From the NCBI RefSeq assembly GCF_000003815.2, contig NC_049986.1, forward strand, positions 18,409,049 to 18,473,048: a stretch of 64,000 bases of DNA, read 5' to 3'. The stretch's first letter is position 1. Every line of letters starts with the position of its first letter. Positions 29,148 through 43,300 of the stretch are shown one piece after another. The translations under genes and the position numbers were made by a program. The notes below the pieces were generated by a model, which was not told where the DNA came from, made no database searches, and saw only the letters and a list, made by a program, of their open reading frames with translations. This DNA is from Branchiostoma floridae. Lineage: Eukaryota; Chordata; Leptocardii; Amphioxiformes; Branchiostomatidae.

Positions 29148-32100
29148 ATGCTGCGTTCAGCGGCGATCGGGACTGCGGGAAACATTGGCATGAACAATGT
29201 GAACGACCTGTCCAGGTTTGCACGGGCCGTGGAACAGGGGAAGGACAACTATGAGGAAAAGTCATCGATAGGTAGGCACCTTTTGAAATGTCGTCTGATT
29301 ATGACGTAATGAGCCATACAGCACCTGTTATGGGTAACGTCTTGTTGGAAATGAAAGTGTGACATGCAACGATATTTGCTGACGAATTTTAGATGCAAAT
29401 GTATCATAAGTTAACAGAAACTATACCAGAATAGACACTTTATACATGTGGTGTTGTTCCAGGAGAATCCACCAGGTTCCAACATTGTTTCAACGACACT
29501 AAACATGTTTTCCTGTTTATTCAAAGTATCATACGGTCAGATAGATTTCTTTTGTGTATTTTGTCTTAATTAGCCTTCTTCAAGAACAATTTTGGGCAAC
29601 TTGACCCATTCGCAATGATCTACAACACACCACATGTTTGTGAGTAGAATGATTGATTTTAAACAGCATCCGCCTCAAGCGTTAAATGCAAAAAAAGCTA
29701 CACTAAGCGTGAACGTTTTGTAGCATGCAAAGTGATGCAAACAAGTCATGACTTTTGTAAAGAAAAAAGCAAAAGTGGTCTGTAAACGTCAACTAAAAGT
29801 TGATCTAGGATAGTCCTATTGTTGTTTCCGGTAAACAGACCAGTACTTAGTTGGCCTCCTTCGTGGTCTTCTCGTGCGTGGCGCTAGCGCTGTCGGTTAC
29901 TAAGAATTGTTGGGGAGAGCGCTTCGGGCACAGACAGTGACAGTCTTCATGGCAGATGTAAAAACCTGGCCCATATGTTGAAAATCGCGTATCAGCGTTC
30001 CTTCCAACAATAAATATAATCACTAACACACGTGTAAGGCCGCAATGGAGGCTATAGTTCAGTACAGTACATTCCTGATGTCCTTCTCATGCATGGCTTG
30101 TCAAACTAACAACGACCTCGTAACACATCTGAAAACAGGTCAAACTACTTTCGATGAATAGATGCGCCATCAAAATGTTTCGTTGTCACAATGGCGATTT
30201 CATACATCATTGGGAAGACCTTATATATCTTGTCAAGTGCATTGCCGCCACTTGGGATTGTTTTTCCACGGGTCATGGATCCCCAATAGATCTAAATACC
30301 GTCACGTAAAGAATTTTATTTATCTGGGCCGGGGCTCTTGCTCCCTGAGGCAAGAATCCCGGCCCTACACGATATTTTTTGTGGTAGGATTTTTGTACTG
30401 AGGTAATGACAGAAGCGACAGTGTTGACAAGGACCTTCTTTTGTACTGAGGTGTTCAAACAAGCGACTGTACATGTCGACAGTAATTTTCTTTGAGTAAA
30501 AATAATAGGAAAAGGACAGTGTATCAGTGCACTCAAGTTTTACAACATATATCAACAATGCCACCGGCTTAATATTTGACGTTTGACATAATTGAGACCA
30601 GGCAAAATAACAAACAAATGCCAGTGACAATTAAAATTAAGTATGTTCTAGGAAAAGGTTAGATATAGGAGCATAAATACGAATGAAGGTTTGCGACGAA
30701 TATCCCTTCACCAATATATATAAAACAGAAGGACTATACTCTATAGATATACATGTACATATTCAGCACGTATTTATCATAATTGCAGAGCTAGAAATGC
30801 ATAAACAAACTCAATTCCACAGTACCAAAAACCTCTAGGAGTTCGGTGTAGTAGTGATACCTCTGGGAGTTTGGAGACTTTTATTCCTGCAACACTTAAT
30901 TTAATCGAAGTTGACAGTTCAGCTGCCTGACAAATAAATCTGTGTCTAAATCGAGGTCATGCGTGCTCGTGGCGTGACGAAACATGTAAATACCGGTGTT
31001 GTACCGGCTCTGTGGATCAATATAACTGACAAATAGGAAGATTACAAATTGACAACAGAGGGACTTAGGTCAGCGGGGATTGCACAGATCAAATGACGAT
31101 ACCCTTTGTTACTTATGTTAGTCACACATGACCGTCTTCGGGCGTATTGTTGTGATATTAATTTGAGGGATGATTGTCAAGTGAATAAACACAATAACAC
31201 TACTTGCCATGCCCAAAACTTTATTTTTGTTTTTCCAAAAAGAAGCTACCTGGCATTTACACATTTTATTCACTACATCAAAAGACAAGAATGGGTAGAA
31301 CACATTGTTGTAGCCAGGGAAAATGAGATATCTTTTAAGATATCTTTTAAGATATCTTTTAAGATATCTCATAAAAAGAACTGGAAGTCATTTCCTTTGA
31401 TTTGAATGATTTTCGTTCTTTCTTGTTTGGTATTCTCAGTGCTACAGCATAATGTATATTTTATTTGTTTCTGATTAAGATTATTTTCTCATTGTTGTCA
31501 CTTCTACATAGCGAACTTTGATGCACATGATTCTTATTCAGTTTCTTTTCCACTTATATGAGTTTATATATTGATCAGATCCGTGGTATATTCCTTATGA
31601 TTAGCATGGTATGTTATTTTGTCCTTCTCGTGTCGTTGTAGCTGTTATCTATGTGAGAATGGAAAAAATAGATAAATTGATTGATTGATTCTAGCCCAAC
31701 GCAAGCTGTCCAGGTTGAGGAATTATAGCGTGATCAGCGATGGGAGTGCGGGTGCCGACTCCGATGATGAGGACGGTCGTGGCGGTGTGGGGATAACTTC
31801 CCTGCTGGGTAGAGTCGTCACGGAAGGTTTGTTTGTTTGTTTGTCTAGCTGTACAGATTTATCTGGTCCACTTATGGACCCATACTCTTATCGATAAGTT
31901 TGGTGGGCTCTTTTACGTGCTTGAGGTGTGGACCGGCGCCATTCAACGTCCTATCTGACGTCCCTAACCTTAGCTTACCTGACAAAGTTTCGGTGGTCAC
32001 GTGACCTTCCTCAGCTCCGGTTATGAACAGAGGGGGAATACAAACTGAATTACGTTTGGGACGGCATTTTCACTGCTGCAGCGCCACCTACATCGGCTAT

Positions 32101-35100
32101 AATTAGCGGTGAGAAGTAGATCCAGTCATTCTACCCTGACTATGGTGTCTGATCGACACCGAAGTGTCGGAAGTGAGTACTATTTTGTTTGTGTTGGAAG
32201 AACTTTACAATATGAGTATTAACCAATCTGATGAAACTATTTACGAATTATCTTCTCTTTCTGACGTAAACAGGCCTGCGGCACATTCACCAGCCTGACA
32301 GAAGGATCCGGCTGAACGTGAGCGGTCTGAAGTTTGAGACGAAAGAGAGTCTTCTGTTCCGCTACCCGCAGACTCTCCTGGGGAACTCCGAAAAACGTGC
32401 GGAGTTCTACTGTCCGGATAGCGACGACTTCTTCTTCGACAGACACCGCCCGAGTTTTGAAGCCATCTTTAGGTAAATTTAAATGCTGTGTATAAAGTAC
32501 AAGTGAATGGTGTGCGTAAAACATGGGATGCTAGTTTTCTAGTCGTAATGAGAACGTACACGTACAGTGCTACAAAGCCCATGATTTCTGACTAAGCGCC
32601 ATTGCCATTGCAGTCGCAGTCAAGTAATGAAAGCTAGAGGCTGATTATGAGAGCAATAAATACCCTACTTCATACGATACCGTTGATGGCAGAGGTACAA
32701 CTGATTCATTGTTATGTTTACCCCAGGTACTACCAAACAGGGAAGCTGATACGCCCCTCCTCCGTTCCCGTTGACGTGTTTGTAGACGAGATGAGGTTCT
32801 TCCGACTCGGGAGCGACATCATCAGCACCTACCTGGAGTCCGAAGGGTTCATCTTCCCCAAACCCATCCGCGAGAGCGACATGCCGCCCGAGGGACATCG
32901 TCGCACGATCTGGAGACTGATGGACTTTCCCGAAAGCTCGATTTTCGCGAAGATCATAACACTTATGTGTGTAATCGTAATATTCGTCTCCATCTTTGTG
33001 TTCTGCATGGAAACTCTACCCGACTATCGGGACCAGGAGGTCCTCATAGGCCACGACAACAGCACTAACACAACAGCCATAGAACGTGCGACGCAGAGCT
33101 CGTTCTTTCAGATAGAGACCTTCTGTGTGGCCTGGTTCTGTATCGAGTTAGGTCTTCGCTTCTACGCCTGCCCGAAGAAGCTGGTGTTCATCAAGGACCT
33201 CCTGAACATCTTCGACTTTGTGGCAATCGTTCCCTACTTCGTGACGCTGCCCCTCATCATTGCGAACGTCTCCATTCCGGGAAACTCCATCGTCTTCTCC
33301 CTCCTCAGGACCATGCGGCTCACCAGGGTCTTCCGCATCATGAAGCTCTCCAGGTAGGGATGGGTCATCATCATCATCATCAGTCACTTTGTTGTGTCTA
33401 TAGTCTTTGAAAAGTCCTATAGCTGCATTCAGTCTTTCTTCATCCTTTTCCATTGTGCATTGAATCCAGCAAGCTTCGTTAGCTCTTGGACTTTTTTGCT
33501 GTTGTAGGAAGGGCTTGACCTCTGTGCTTTTAGATATGCTTTCAGCAAGCTAAGCAGGTTGACACAATGTCTTCCCTTGCGTGCCTTGAATCTGTTGGAA
33601 CCTAAATTTTAGTATGGGCTTTTTGTGCAGGTGTGTCTACATTCATAGGGGTGGGTACCGGTGCAAAACCGTTTTTTTCTTTTTACACCAGTCCGGAAAA
33701 ACCGAACCTGAAAAAAAGTCCGTGGACCGGATGTTGAATCTATTAGAAAATAAACAGATTATGTGAAAAGGAATTCACACGTTTTGGGGCTTACCGGTCG
33801 AAGAAAAAACAACAGCGAAGCAGAGAAGAGCTTATAGTCATTTCTACAATGTCTTAAAGCAGTTAGTCTTGCAGGATATTAGAACGCCAACGGGAGTCAA
33901 ATGCTCCACAAAACATACTTCTTTTTAGCGAAATGGACCATTTGAGTATCGTCTATTCACATGTTCACATACCGTATCAGGTTCAGGTCCGGACCTGGAC
34001 CTGATCCTCTGGACCTGAACCGGACCTGAATTTTCTGTACCGGTACCCATCCCTGTTCATGACCGGTGCATGGCCGAGTGGCATGGGTAGAGTGTTCACC
34101 TTGCATTCGGTAGGTCGTGAGTTCGATCCCCGGCCGAGTTATACCAAAGACTTTAAAAATGGTACATGCTTCTTTCTCTGCTAAGCATGAGAAAGAGCAT
34201 GGAAGTTAAACACCTCACTACCAGCGGACCAGCCCCCTGCTGTAGTGACTTGCACATGTTTGGCCTAAGGGCTACTCGAAATGGAGATGGGCGCCACCTC
34301 TAAGCATCTGCACAGATGTACGGGTAACTTTAACTTTTTTTACCCACCCCTATCTCCAGGCACTTCAAGGAGCTGCAGACGTTGATGAAGACTGTTCGCG
34401 CCAGTATCGGCGTGCTGGGGATGATGGTGTTCTTCATGCTGACCATGATGGTGCTCTACGCCAGCTGCGTCTTCTTCGCAGATATGGACGCACCGGACAC
34501 GTTTTTCGAGAGGTAAACGAATTGTATTTTTAATCTTTAAAAAGATTTGCAAAATTGCCATTATCTTTACCTTCTTCACTGAGAAGGGAATATTTTGGTT
34601 CCTTTTCTTTTTCCCCTTCTCCTCTCCTTAAAAAGATAAGGTTAACTAGAAAGGCCGACATTTGCTTGAGAGCAAATACAGCATATTTCAGCCATCTCCC
34701 TCCCCATGCAACAATAGGCTATTTCAAAATCACCCATTTGAAAAATCACTTTTACTAATGACGGTTTAACCCAAAAATGAGTCTTACAAAATTCCCCCGT
34801 TCAAGAATGGACTCCAGTGCACCCTATGTGAATTTGCACAATAGACCAGTCCAGAAATACTCCCACTGAAACCTTGGCCTTTTGAATAAGAAACCAAATC
34901 CAAAATTGAATTTAGCAAAAAAGGTCCCAGTGCATAAAAAGGTATAATAGACCAGTCTAAAAACACTTCCACTAAAATTGAATTTTGAATCATCACCCGT
35001 TCAAAACTGAATTTGAAAAAATCCCCCTTCCGTGTGCAAAAAATGGACTCTTCCATGTAAAGTAGAGCAGTCCAAAAATACATCCGCTAAAATAGGACTT

Positions 35101-36246
35101 TGACATAATCACTGAAGTCCAAAAAATGGATTTAAAAAAAAAGCCCCCTCTATGCAAGAATGGACTCTTCCAGAACACCCATGTAAAATTGCAAATTAGA
35201 CCAGTCCAAAAATAACCCTACTGAAAGACTTTGACAAACTAGAAGTCACCAAAGTCCAAAATATGAATTTTGAAAAATCCCCCCTCCGTGCGAGAATAGA
35301 CTCTTCCAGCACACATTCTGTAAAATTGCAAAATAGACCTGTCCAAAAATGCATCCACTGAAAGACTTCACCAGTCCAATGATGAATTTAAAAAAAAAAA
35401 CGAACCCCTCCGTGTAAGAATGGACTCTTCCAGATAACACCGGGCTCGCTGATTGGCTGCCACCCCCCCTCTTTAGGATATAGATTCAGGCTAAGTGATT
35501 GGTTACCTATCTAATTAGATTAAATAGACATATATGCCAGTAGGTCCAATCTGCAGCTGGGGGTCAACGACCTTAAGGTCATTGACCCCCCTGGCTATTG
35601 GAAAATGACAAAAAAATCCCCAAATATATCATTTTGACGTAGTCTATGACAAAAATTATACATGTGTCATTTGAATAAATATCTAGTGCACCCTTTTACC
35701 AAAATTTAGGTCATTTGGTTTTAAAACCAGAGCACAATAGCCAAAAGTGTACTTTTTGGTCATAAAATGGCCAAATAATCGCAAAATTGAGCATTTTATT
35801 GTACCGTATGCCTCAAGCGTTATTGAATCCATGTGCGCATATGTCTAGGGCACTCCTATACTAAATTTCAGGTCATCCGGTTCTAAAACCAAGGTACAGG
35901 AGCCAAAAGTGTCCTTTTTTGGTAAAAAAATGACCAAAAAATCGCAAAAATAAGTATTTCGTTATACTGTACACCAAAACTGATATTGAATCTATATGGG
36001 GGACTTATCAAGGCACATCTGTACCAAATTTCAGCTCATTCGGTTATAATACCAGGGTACAGGGGGCCCAAATATACAGTTTTGGTCTTAAGATGACCAA
36101 AAAACCTTAATAAAATCATTTAAGAGACAGATATGGAAAAAATGAAAAAAACGTCCGAGGGTATTGGCCCACTCTACCCTTGTGCCAAATTTCAAGTCAT
36201 TCGGTTGAGGAACAAGGGAGATACCGTGTTCTGAAGATTTGACAGG

Positions 36247-36277
<31 letters not shown>

Positions 36278-37203
36278 AACATTACGAATACAATATATGT
36301 CACCATACCTATGGTATGGCTGAAATATAATGACCTGGATCAGACGGCTGTAACCATGGTTCATGGAAGTATAGCAGACATGTAGTGGTGTTCGATTACA
36401 TCATGTAGCAAGTGGCAGGTCTAAATGGGCTAGTTACCACATACATGTGAATATGAGTGTGTTTGATTAGGAATAACCATGTCTGCTTCAGTTTAGGATA
36501 GACCACATGAGGTAAACATAATGTAATAGCTTGAAAATGCTACCTTTCTAGCCTGTTGCTAAATCAATAAGTTACCACGTTGTCGAAAAAGTATTCAGCC
36601 ACGTGAATTACTTGTGCATCTGTGTTGAACACCATTTTTCAAACATAACGTTAAAAAATATGATTACACAAAGTTTAAAGGGAAAATTGTATATTTCCTT
36701 TCAGCATCCCTGATGCGTTTTGGTGGGCCCTCGTTACCATGACTACCATCGGCTACGGCGACGCCTACCCCCGGACCCTGGCGGGGAAGTTGATCGGCAG
36801 CATGTGCGTCATCACCGGCCTACTCGTCATCGCTCTGCCCGTGCCGATCATCGTGGAGAACTTCAACAACTTCTACAAGAGGGACAAGAACATGCACATC
36901 GCGGAGGAGTCGGTCATGGAGAAGTCGGCCATCGATGAAAGCATCAGGAACTTCTGGAACAACGTGAAGAAGCGTTGTGCGTGTAGCTGGGTGGGAAGGC
37001 GACTCGGCCGTGCGGGTAGGAGAGTCCAGAGGTTCTGGAGCGGAGAAAATGGCGATCTTCATGCGCTAGACAATTATGGAGAGAACCACGTGTCGTCAGC
37101 CTCGAGGAAGCGCAGCAAGAGACGACGTCAGAGTTTGGCTAGCAGCAGTTTGATCGAGTTGGATCATGAGACAGTAGTGTCTGTGATATCCTCTGATATT
37201 TGA
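29148..37203 (+). CDS. Shaker-type (Kv1-like) voltage-gated potassium channel, 577 aa, six exons
   Basis: Coding exons are 29148-29271, 31695-31826, 32274-32472, 32727-33353, 34360-34512 and 36705-37203, all GT-AG and phase-consistent. The protein forms a tetrameric plasma-membrane channel opened by depolarisation. After an N-terminal stretch of about 95 residues with an acidic DSDDEDGR patch, the T1 assembly domain reads [35 protein letters not shown] and [15 protein letters not shown]1 contains [20 protein letters not shown], and S2 keeps the gating-cap Phe and the Glu after it ([16 protein letters not shown]). S4 carries six charges ([18 protein letters not shown]). The pore is [16 protein letters not shown] and S6 has the PVP hinge. 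The selectivity motif is TIGYGD, not the usual Kv1 TVGYGD. The C-terminus has [10 protein letters not shown] and ends in SDI, a possible class I PDZ ligand. The start is the first ATG of the open exon. Subfamily identity is by motif and order. Confidence 0.92.
29272..31694 (+). other. Kv gene intron 1
   Basis: A long intron with no recognised gene. A 12-13-bp repeat (ttttaagatatc, four copies) lies at about 31328-31372. Short frames at 29847-30630 have no domain signal. Confidence 0.5.
33647..34055. mobile_element. Inverted-repeat MITE in Kv intron 4
   Basis: The ends are aggggtgggtaccggt and, reversed, cagggatgggtaccggt. ttcat flanks both sides. The inner right arm (ggtccggacctggacctga) recurs inside the element at 25323-26187. 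Confidence 0.75.
34070..34343 (+). repeat. tRNA-derived SINE abutting Kv exon 5
   Basis: The head ggccgagtggcatgggtaga and the B-box-like gtgagttcgatccc are typical of a tRNA-derived promoter. A non-tRNA body and a T-rich tail follow. The tail lies directly before the polypyrimidine tract and acceptor of exon 5 at 34358-34359. Confidence 0.65.
34780..35450. repeat. Degenerate tandem repeat in Kv intron 5
   Basis: About five to six copies of a roughly 120-130-bp unit with the blocks aatggactcttcca, ttgcaaaatagaccagtcc and aaaatacatccactgaaa. Confidence 0.75.
35540..36280. repeat. Tandem array of a roughly 160-bp unit followed by a GAAA microsatellite
   Basis: Four diverged copies carry accaaatttcaggtcattcg and gttataaaaccagggtacag at about 35700, 35860, 36020 and 36190. 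A GAAA run follows at 36248-36279. Confidence 0.75.
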
Positions 37204-40200
37204 TTCCTTAAGAAAGAAATATACTATACATGTCTGTAGATAACTTCATCAGGTTGTTAATTACTCAGTATAGTAAGATTCTTCAAACACAACCAAACTT
37301 CTGACAGACACCGAAATGTTGGAAGTGGGTACTACTTTGGTCGTGTTTTAAAGAATCTTATAATATTAACACTATAAATACTTAACATAAAAGTTAATCT
37401 ATGTCGGTAAATGAGATTATGAATTAAGACAAAACTTTAATACAAGAACAACACTTGGAACTTCAGACGGGGGTGATACAAGTTATGTTACTTACGATGT
37501 TTTCCTGGTGTCTCTAGCGTCACGTCGCGGAAGTAAACAGCTAACGGAGTCCTATTTCTTTTAAGAGTTAGTTTTGTGACGTCTTGTCACCATTCATAAT
37601 AGATAAACACATTGTTCCTGTATACATATAGAAAGAAACATTTACTACCGTTATCATGAAGGGTGCTTGGAAAACGTACGTTCACGGTGTATCGTGCACG
37701 GTTTATCTATCTTGTGGTGCCCACTGATATGCAATAAACAAATTTAATGTAGCACAGGAGCAAAATAAGCTGGGTGGTATAATCAGAACTGACACTGTCA
37801 AATAATCCATCTCTTCAATGAATACAATTGTAGGGATTTCGATGTTTGTAATATCTACATTAACATAATGTGTCTTCATTTGTGCCTTTGGGATCTGGCT
37901 TGGTCCATATACCTCTAGTATGTGGTGAAAAAGTATATACATGTATCAAGCATTTGAGCTTGTCGCATTGCATTATCTATCAATAAAATAATGTTTAACC
38001 TAAAATGAATGCTTTACCTTTATCTTAGAATTTACAACTACATGCAATTTGTAAAGTATTCAATTGATTTACTGGATTTAATCAAGATTGCAAAAAATCG
38101 AGACAAGAACATAATGCTAGATTTTCATGTTCATGTATTGCTGTGTTGTTTGAATTGATACACAAAAATAGTCTTCAACGTCGGACAACACCAACCTGCA
38201 TAAGTTTAGATAATGCAGCATACTACAAAGGTAACAAAATATATAATGCTTCTCTTGTAGCCCATACTGTGAAAGTACATAAGCAGCACCTACATTATTA
38301 TATACAGTACTAGTGGACTACATATCAAATACATGTATCCAAGTCATAGCAGCTCATACTAATACATACAATATCTTAATACTATGTATTTGTTTTTCTC
38401 AGTAACATGACAAATATGAATTAAGCATCTAACAAACCCTGTCTTGGTGTACACATGGTATTGACATGCAAATAGTACCTTTGATACCACACAGTACAGA
38501 CAACATTAATAGTGTGATACACAGAGTTACTATCTGGAATTCAGTACATGCAACTTTGTATATTATCTATTTTTGCATTGACGAATACATTAAAGGTCAC
38601 CTACATTTTGTATGACTGAGGTAACTATTTCTGAAGCAGCTCCAATGCTAGATAAATGTATACATATAGAATACAACACGGTGTATTCCGTATCACTGAA
38701 GGTATCAGCCCGACTGCGGGTCGGATCGCCTTTCGGACCTGTGCGATATGGAAACGTACGGCCCGGTCCGGAACACCCGTATCAAACGTTTTTGCGTCAC
38801 AGGTATGACATAAAACATAATATTAATTGCTGTTATAAAAAGTATGATAACAAGAGTATACTGGCAAGAAAGCTATGGATATGGAATACAATACAGTAAA
38901 ATGAAATATTTAAACTTTGACATAACACATGACATAACACATTATTGTAAGATGGGCACAAAATGTTAAATATCAGCTCCAACCTTTAGATACAATGCTA
39001 CAATGTGTGTCAGTTAGCTGTCTAGAGTGCACATTGTATTGTTCCTGTTGCAATCTGAATAAAGTCGAAGTCAATGTGTGTCAAAACAAATAAAGCACAT
39101 ATCAAGTCATAACAACACATATCAAGCCTTTGGGATTCTTCCTTGACTTAATCTCATACCAGTGCAGGCAAAGACTTAGAATTGACTTGGAACACTCCCC
39201 TCAATAATATACAAGGAGACAGGTAATATCTCATAAAGAATTGCTCCAGTTTGTCAAAGAATGATTGCCCATAAATGTGTGGTAAGGCAACAAGTGAAAA
39301 AGTAAAGCACTTACAACATTCACAAAAGATGTCTGACAAAACACATCTGGAAGAAAGTCCGACAGATACTGTGGTGGAATATGAAAATATATAAAGTCCA
39401 ATCGGATTTGAAAGATAACTGGAACAATATAGGTCCCAAATTTGAGTCTCCGTACCTTTCATGAGAGGTCAGTTGTAACCACCTTTGTATGGTCAAGACT
39501 CAAGACTTTTCACTGTATGATCCTTATAGCTGCTCTTGGTGGTTACATGATTGATACATAAATATGCAGTAGATATAAAAGTGTCAACTGTCCATTTCTA
39601 CAATATATACATACACTTCTCTGTGCAGATTATGAAGCCTGCCTCTTTTGCACTTACTCCTACCCTGTAGCTGCAACCATTCAAATTTCACTGTGCAGCC
39701 TTGAGAGTGAAGGTAGCAGAAAATTGCACAAGTGCATATGACAGTACAATGCATGAGACTACTGTTCAAAGACCTTGGTCTGTACTTGACATTCAACTTT
39801 CACTGAGATTTGTTAGCACGACAATTGCATAGTTGCTCACAGACCATGCAGGTCTTGAGTTTTCTGTATATACACACAAATGAGTGTGTTAAATTTGACT
39901 GTCATCAGATTTAAGTCAAACCTCGTCATACCCATGGAGGCTGACATTTGGAATCCATTCAGAAGAGTTTGGAGTAAAGGTCCCAGAGAATTGCACCTGT
40001 ACATACATACTTTCAGACAGACACAAGTGACCACCTCTACAATACCACCTGGCCATTGATATACACTACAAGTGACCACCTCTATACACATTAAGACCAC
40101 CTGGCCATTAATATGCAGTACAAGTGACCACCTCTATGTCAGGACCACGTGGCCAATGTGACTACATAGTTATTGTGGTTAACAGATTAGATGATATCTC

Positions 40201-40356
40201 TGACTGACATGAGCACTGAAAGAATCCTGTCAATAGTAACCAGCTGTCCACATAGACCAGATATTCCTGGTCCCTAAAATGGTCTTCTCTTTCATCTTCC
40301 AATGGTCTTGTTGAGTAGTTCTGACAGTACATCAGTGTAAGACTTGAGTCTACTGC
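37204..40356. other. Intergenic region between the Kv channel and the TMEM268-like gene (convergent 3' ends)
   Basis: Both flanking genes point here, so it holds two 3' untranslated regions. AATAAA occurs near 37734, 37982 and 39058. Near 40020-40140 the block caagtgaccacctctata is repeated three times. No further coding sequence is recognised. Confidence 0.5.
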
Positions 40357-43300
40357 TCAGACTTCAGTGTGGAATGCTAACTTCTCTATGAACTGACAGA
40401 GACAGAGCCCCTTGTCTGTGTGCCTCTGCGCTTGCGGGGTGCCCAGGCCCCCCTTCACCAGGAACTTGATGTACTTGCTGCTGTATGTCAACAGGAACTG
40501 CTTGGCAATTTCCTGTAAAAATGGAGAGAAGAAAAACAAGTGCTTTTAAAAAAAGCTGGCATTTTGCCAAGGTTTGCGTGTGTGAATGTTTTTTTTTCTA
40601 GTTATCAGAATGTCATATAGATAGAACACAGTAACTAAACCTGATATGGGCACATGGAGAGATTCACAAATATGCAAATGACATTAGGCCACAGCAAGTA
40701 AATTTTATGGATGACATCAGCGCGCGCATTAATTTTCGCCTGATTTCAGAAAAAAAAACAAGAATTTTTTTCTTCTGCAGGGATGGTCAACATGACGATA
40801 AAGTATCAAAATCAGCAAATATGTTGGGTTGTAGCCTAATAGTTGTACTTGCAAGGTACCCGAGACTGTAGTTGTAGAAATGAAACTTATTGGATAGTTG
40901 TAAAAGTGACACCAATATGGAAGCTATGAGTGTGGTTACCAACTTTGTTGGTGATGCCAGTCTACTACACTAGTGCCACTTTTACCACACCAGTACATGT
41001 CTTAAATACAGGAATGAATGCCTTGTTGGCTCTGATACCATGTTTTGTCCCTTTATTTCTTTTTATAACAGTCATCACAACTTTATGATGCCTATTTTTG
41101 AAGATGTAGCCATCTTGTTTTTTCACCCATCTTGTTTTTTTTCCGCCCTATCGCACTATTTTTGCAATCTGCAGAGGATGTTATCCATAAAATTTACTTG
41201 CTGTGGCCTTATGTCCAGAAATATGAAAATGAATATGTTTTGTGAAAATTTTTGTCATACAGTATGCAGATATTTTTGAGAAAATCAGTTTGTTCTTGTG
41301 TAATTCTGTGATATAGATGTTGTATGGGCATTTTATGGAAAGTTAGAACGACATATAAGCAGAGTATCGCTCGTCTCACGGTTCGTTCATTCAAATATCC
41401 CAACATCGAAAAAATGTAGAACAGGTGCAAAGGTGAGTTTTAATGTTCTATACAAAAGTATTGTTAATTAGTATTTCAATGGATGTAAAAATTAGTATTT
41501 TAATGGATGTAAAAAAAGAAAAAAAAGAAGGTTAAAAAAAAATTGCCTCCCCGGAATCGAACCGGGTGCATTGGTTTACAATGCGCAAATTTTCCCACTG
41601 TGCTAGAGCGACCATGTTGAAGCAATGCCTGTTTTAACAGGTATAGAAATGTTTGGCATGGATTGAACAGGTCCGTTCATTCCAACGGCGACTACTCTGG
41701 CCACAAGGCATTTTGCCGCTAAGGCAGCAAAATGCAAAAATTTATGACTTTTTTCATAAATTTTTCAGAGTAATACTAGTGGACTCATCATGAACTATAT
41801 GAAGACCAACACCCATGCAAATAGAATAAACTAGGTTACAATCAATATTAAACTTGGACACGAAGATCCACTAACTTTTCTCTGGTAAGAGCAGTGTATA
41901 CACAGCCTACCTTTTTGTAAGACGCATGTACATGTACAGTCTAACCTAGTGACACACCCATATACACCCAGCTTACCCTTTTGTAAGACTCAGGTACATG
42001 TGTACATGTACATGTATACACCCAGTCTAATTATACCTAGTAAGTCACTAACACTCAGCCCTGCCTTTTTGTAAACCAATTTACATGTACACCCATCCCT
42101 TTTTGTAAACACCTGTACACCCAGCCTTACCTGATAGGACCCATGCGGGGTGAACCTGATAGACTGTATTGTTGGTACCTGTACACCCAGTCTGACCTGA
42201 TAGGACCCATGTACACCCAGCCTTACCTGATATGACCCATGTGGGGTGAACCTGATGGACTGTATCGTTGACCCGGAGATCTCCACTTCAGTCTCTGATT
42301 GCGGCCCCGATGTGCTGCTGACCGACGACAGAAGCGGCGACTCCTCGTCCGACACCCTGCTCTCGCGCTCTCGCCGGTGTCTGATCACGGTCAGGGCCTC
42401 GTAGGACAGGCTGCTTTCCTGGGAGTTGGAGACACACTTTCAGTAAGATTTTGACTCTCTCAGAATACTTTGACTTTAAAGGGGGTTCAAATTACAGTTT
42501 AAAGAAATGAAATTTGCTCTGTTTTCTCATAGATCAGAATAGTTGGAATGTCAAAAAAGAACACAAACCTCTAAATCCTCTCTTCCAGCAATACATAGCC
42601 TGACTAAAATTGCGCTCCTAGCGGCTGGCCTTACAGTTGCCACCACCAGCCAGAAAAGATTGTGTAAACACAGGCTAAGCAATACAGAGCTTGAGAAAGC
42701 ATGACAGCTAATTTTTCACAGATGGATTTGCATGTAAGCCTAGAGGTTCACACCAGGATTTATATTCATCCTCCGTGCAACAGAGGGAAAAAAAACTTCC
42801 CAGGATTCGGCTGCAAAAACAACAGCTTAATAACATCTATACAGCTGTTGAGTGGCGTTGGAAGGCATTGTGACTAAGAGCTAGTGCACACAAGATCGAG
42901 AGGTCACAGGTTTGATTCCTGCTATTCCTCGCTAGACATTGTGTCCATGGGAAATGTACATAACACAATTTTCTTTGCTTGTCTCAGGTATGAAAATGGG
43001 AACCTGACTTTGGTTTGGGAGGTAAGAGGTGATGGAAGGGAGAGTGCTGGGCTGCACCTTTCAATGCCATGCCCTCAACACAGTGGACAACAGCAAAAAG
43101 CAACCCACTGCACTTGCAGCCTCAAAAAGGCTACGGAACTATCTTTACCTTTACCTTTATCTCTCTCTCTCTGTCAGTCAGTCTATACAGACTATGACAC
43201 TTGTCTACGCAAAAGAAACCCAAGCGACAGAGATGACCACAATACAAAAGTGTATAAATTAAATACAAAATGAATAAGCTTAAACGTTGCATCTTAACAA

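Noticed and set aside
32237-33453. Open frames antisense to Kv exons (32237-32524, 32665-32898, 33148-33453)
   Set aside because: They are shadows of the channel coding sequence, whose sense-strand motifs are unmistakable.
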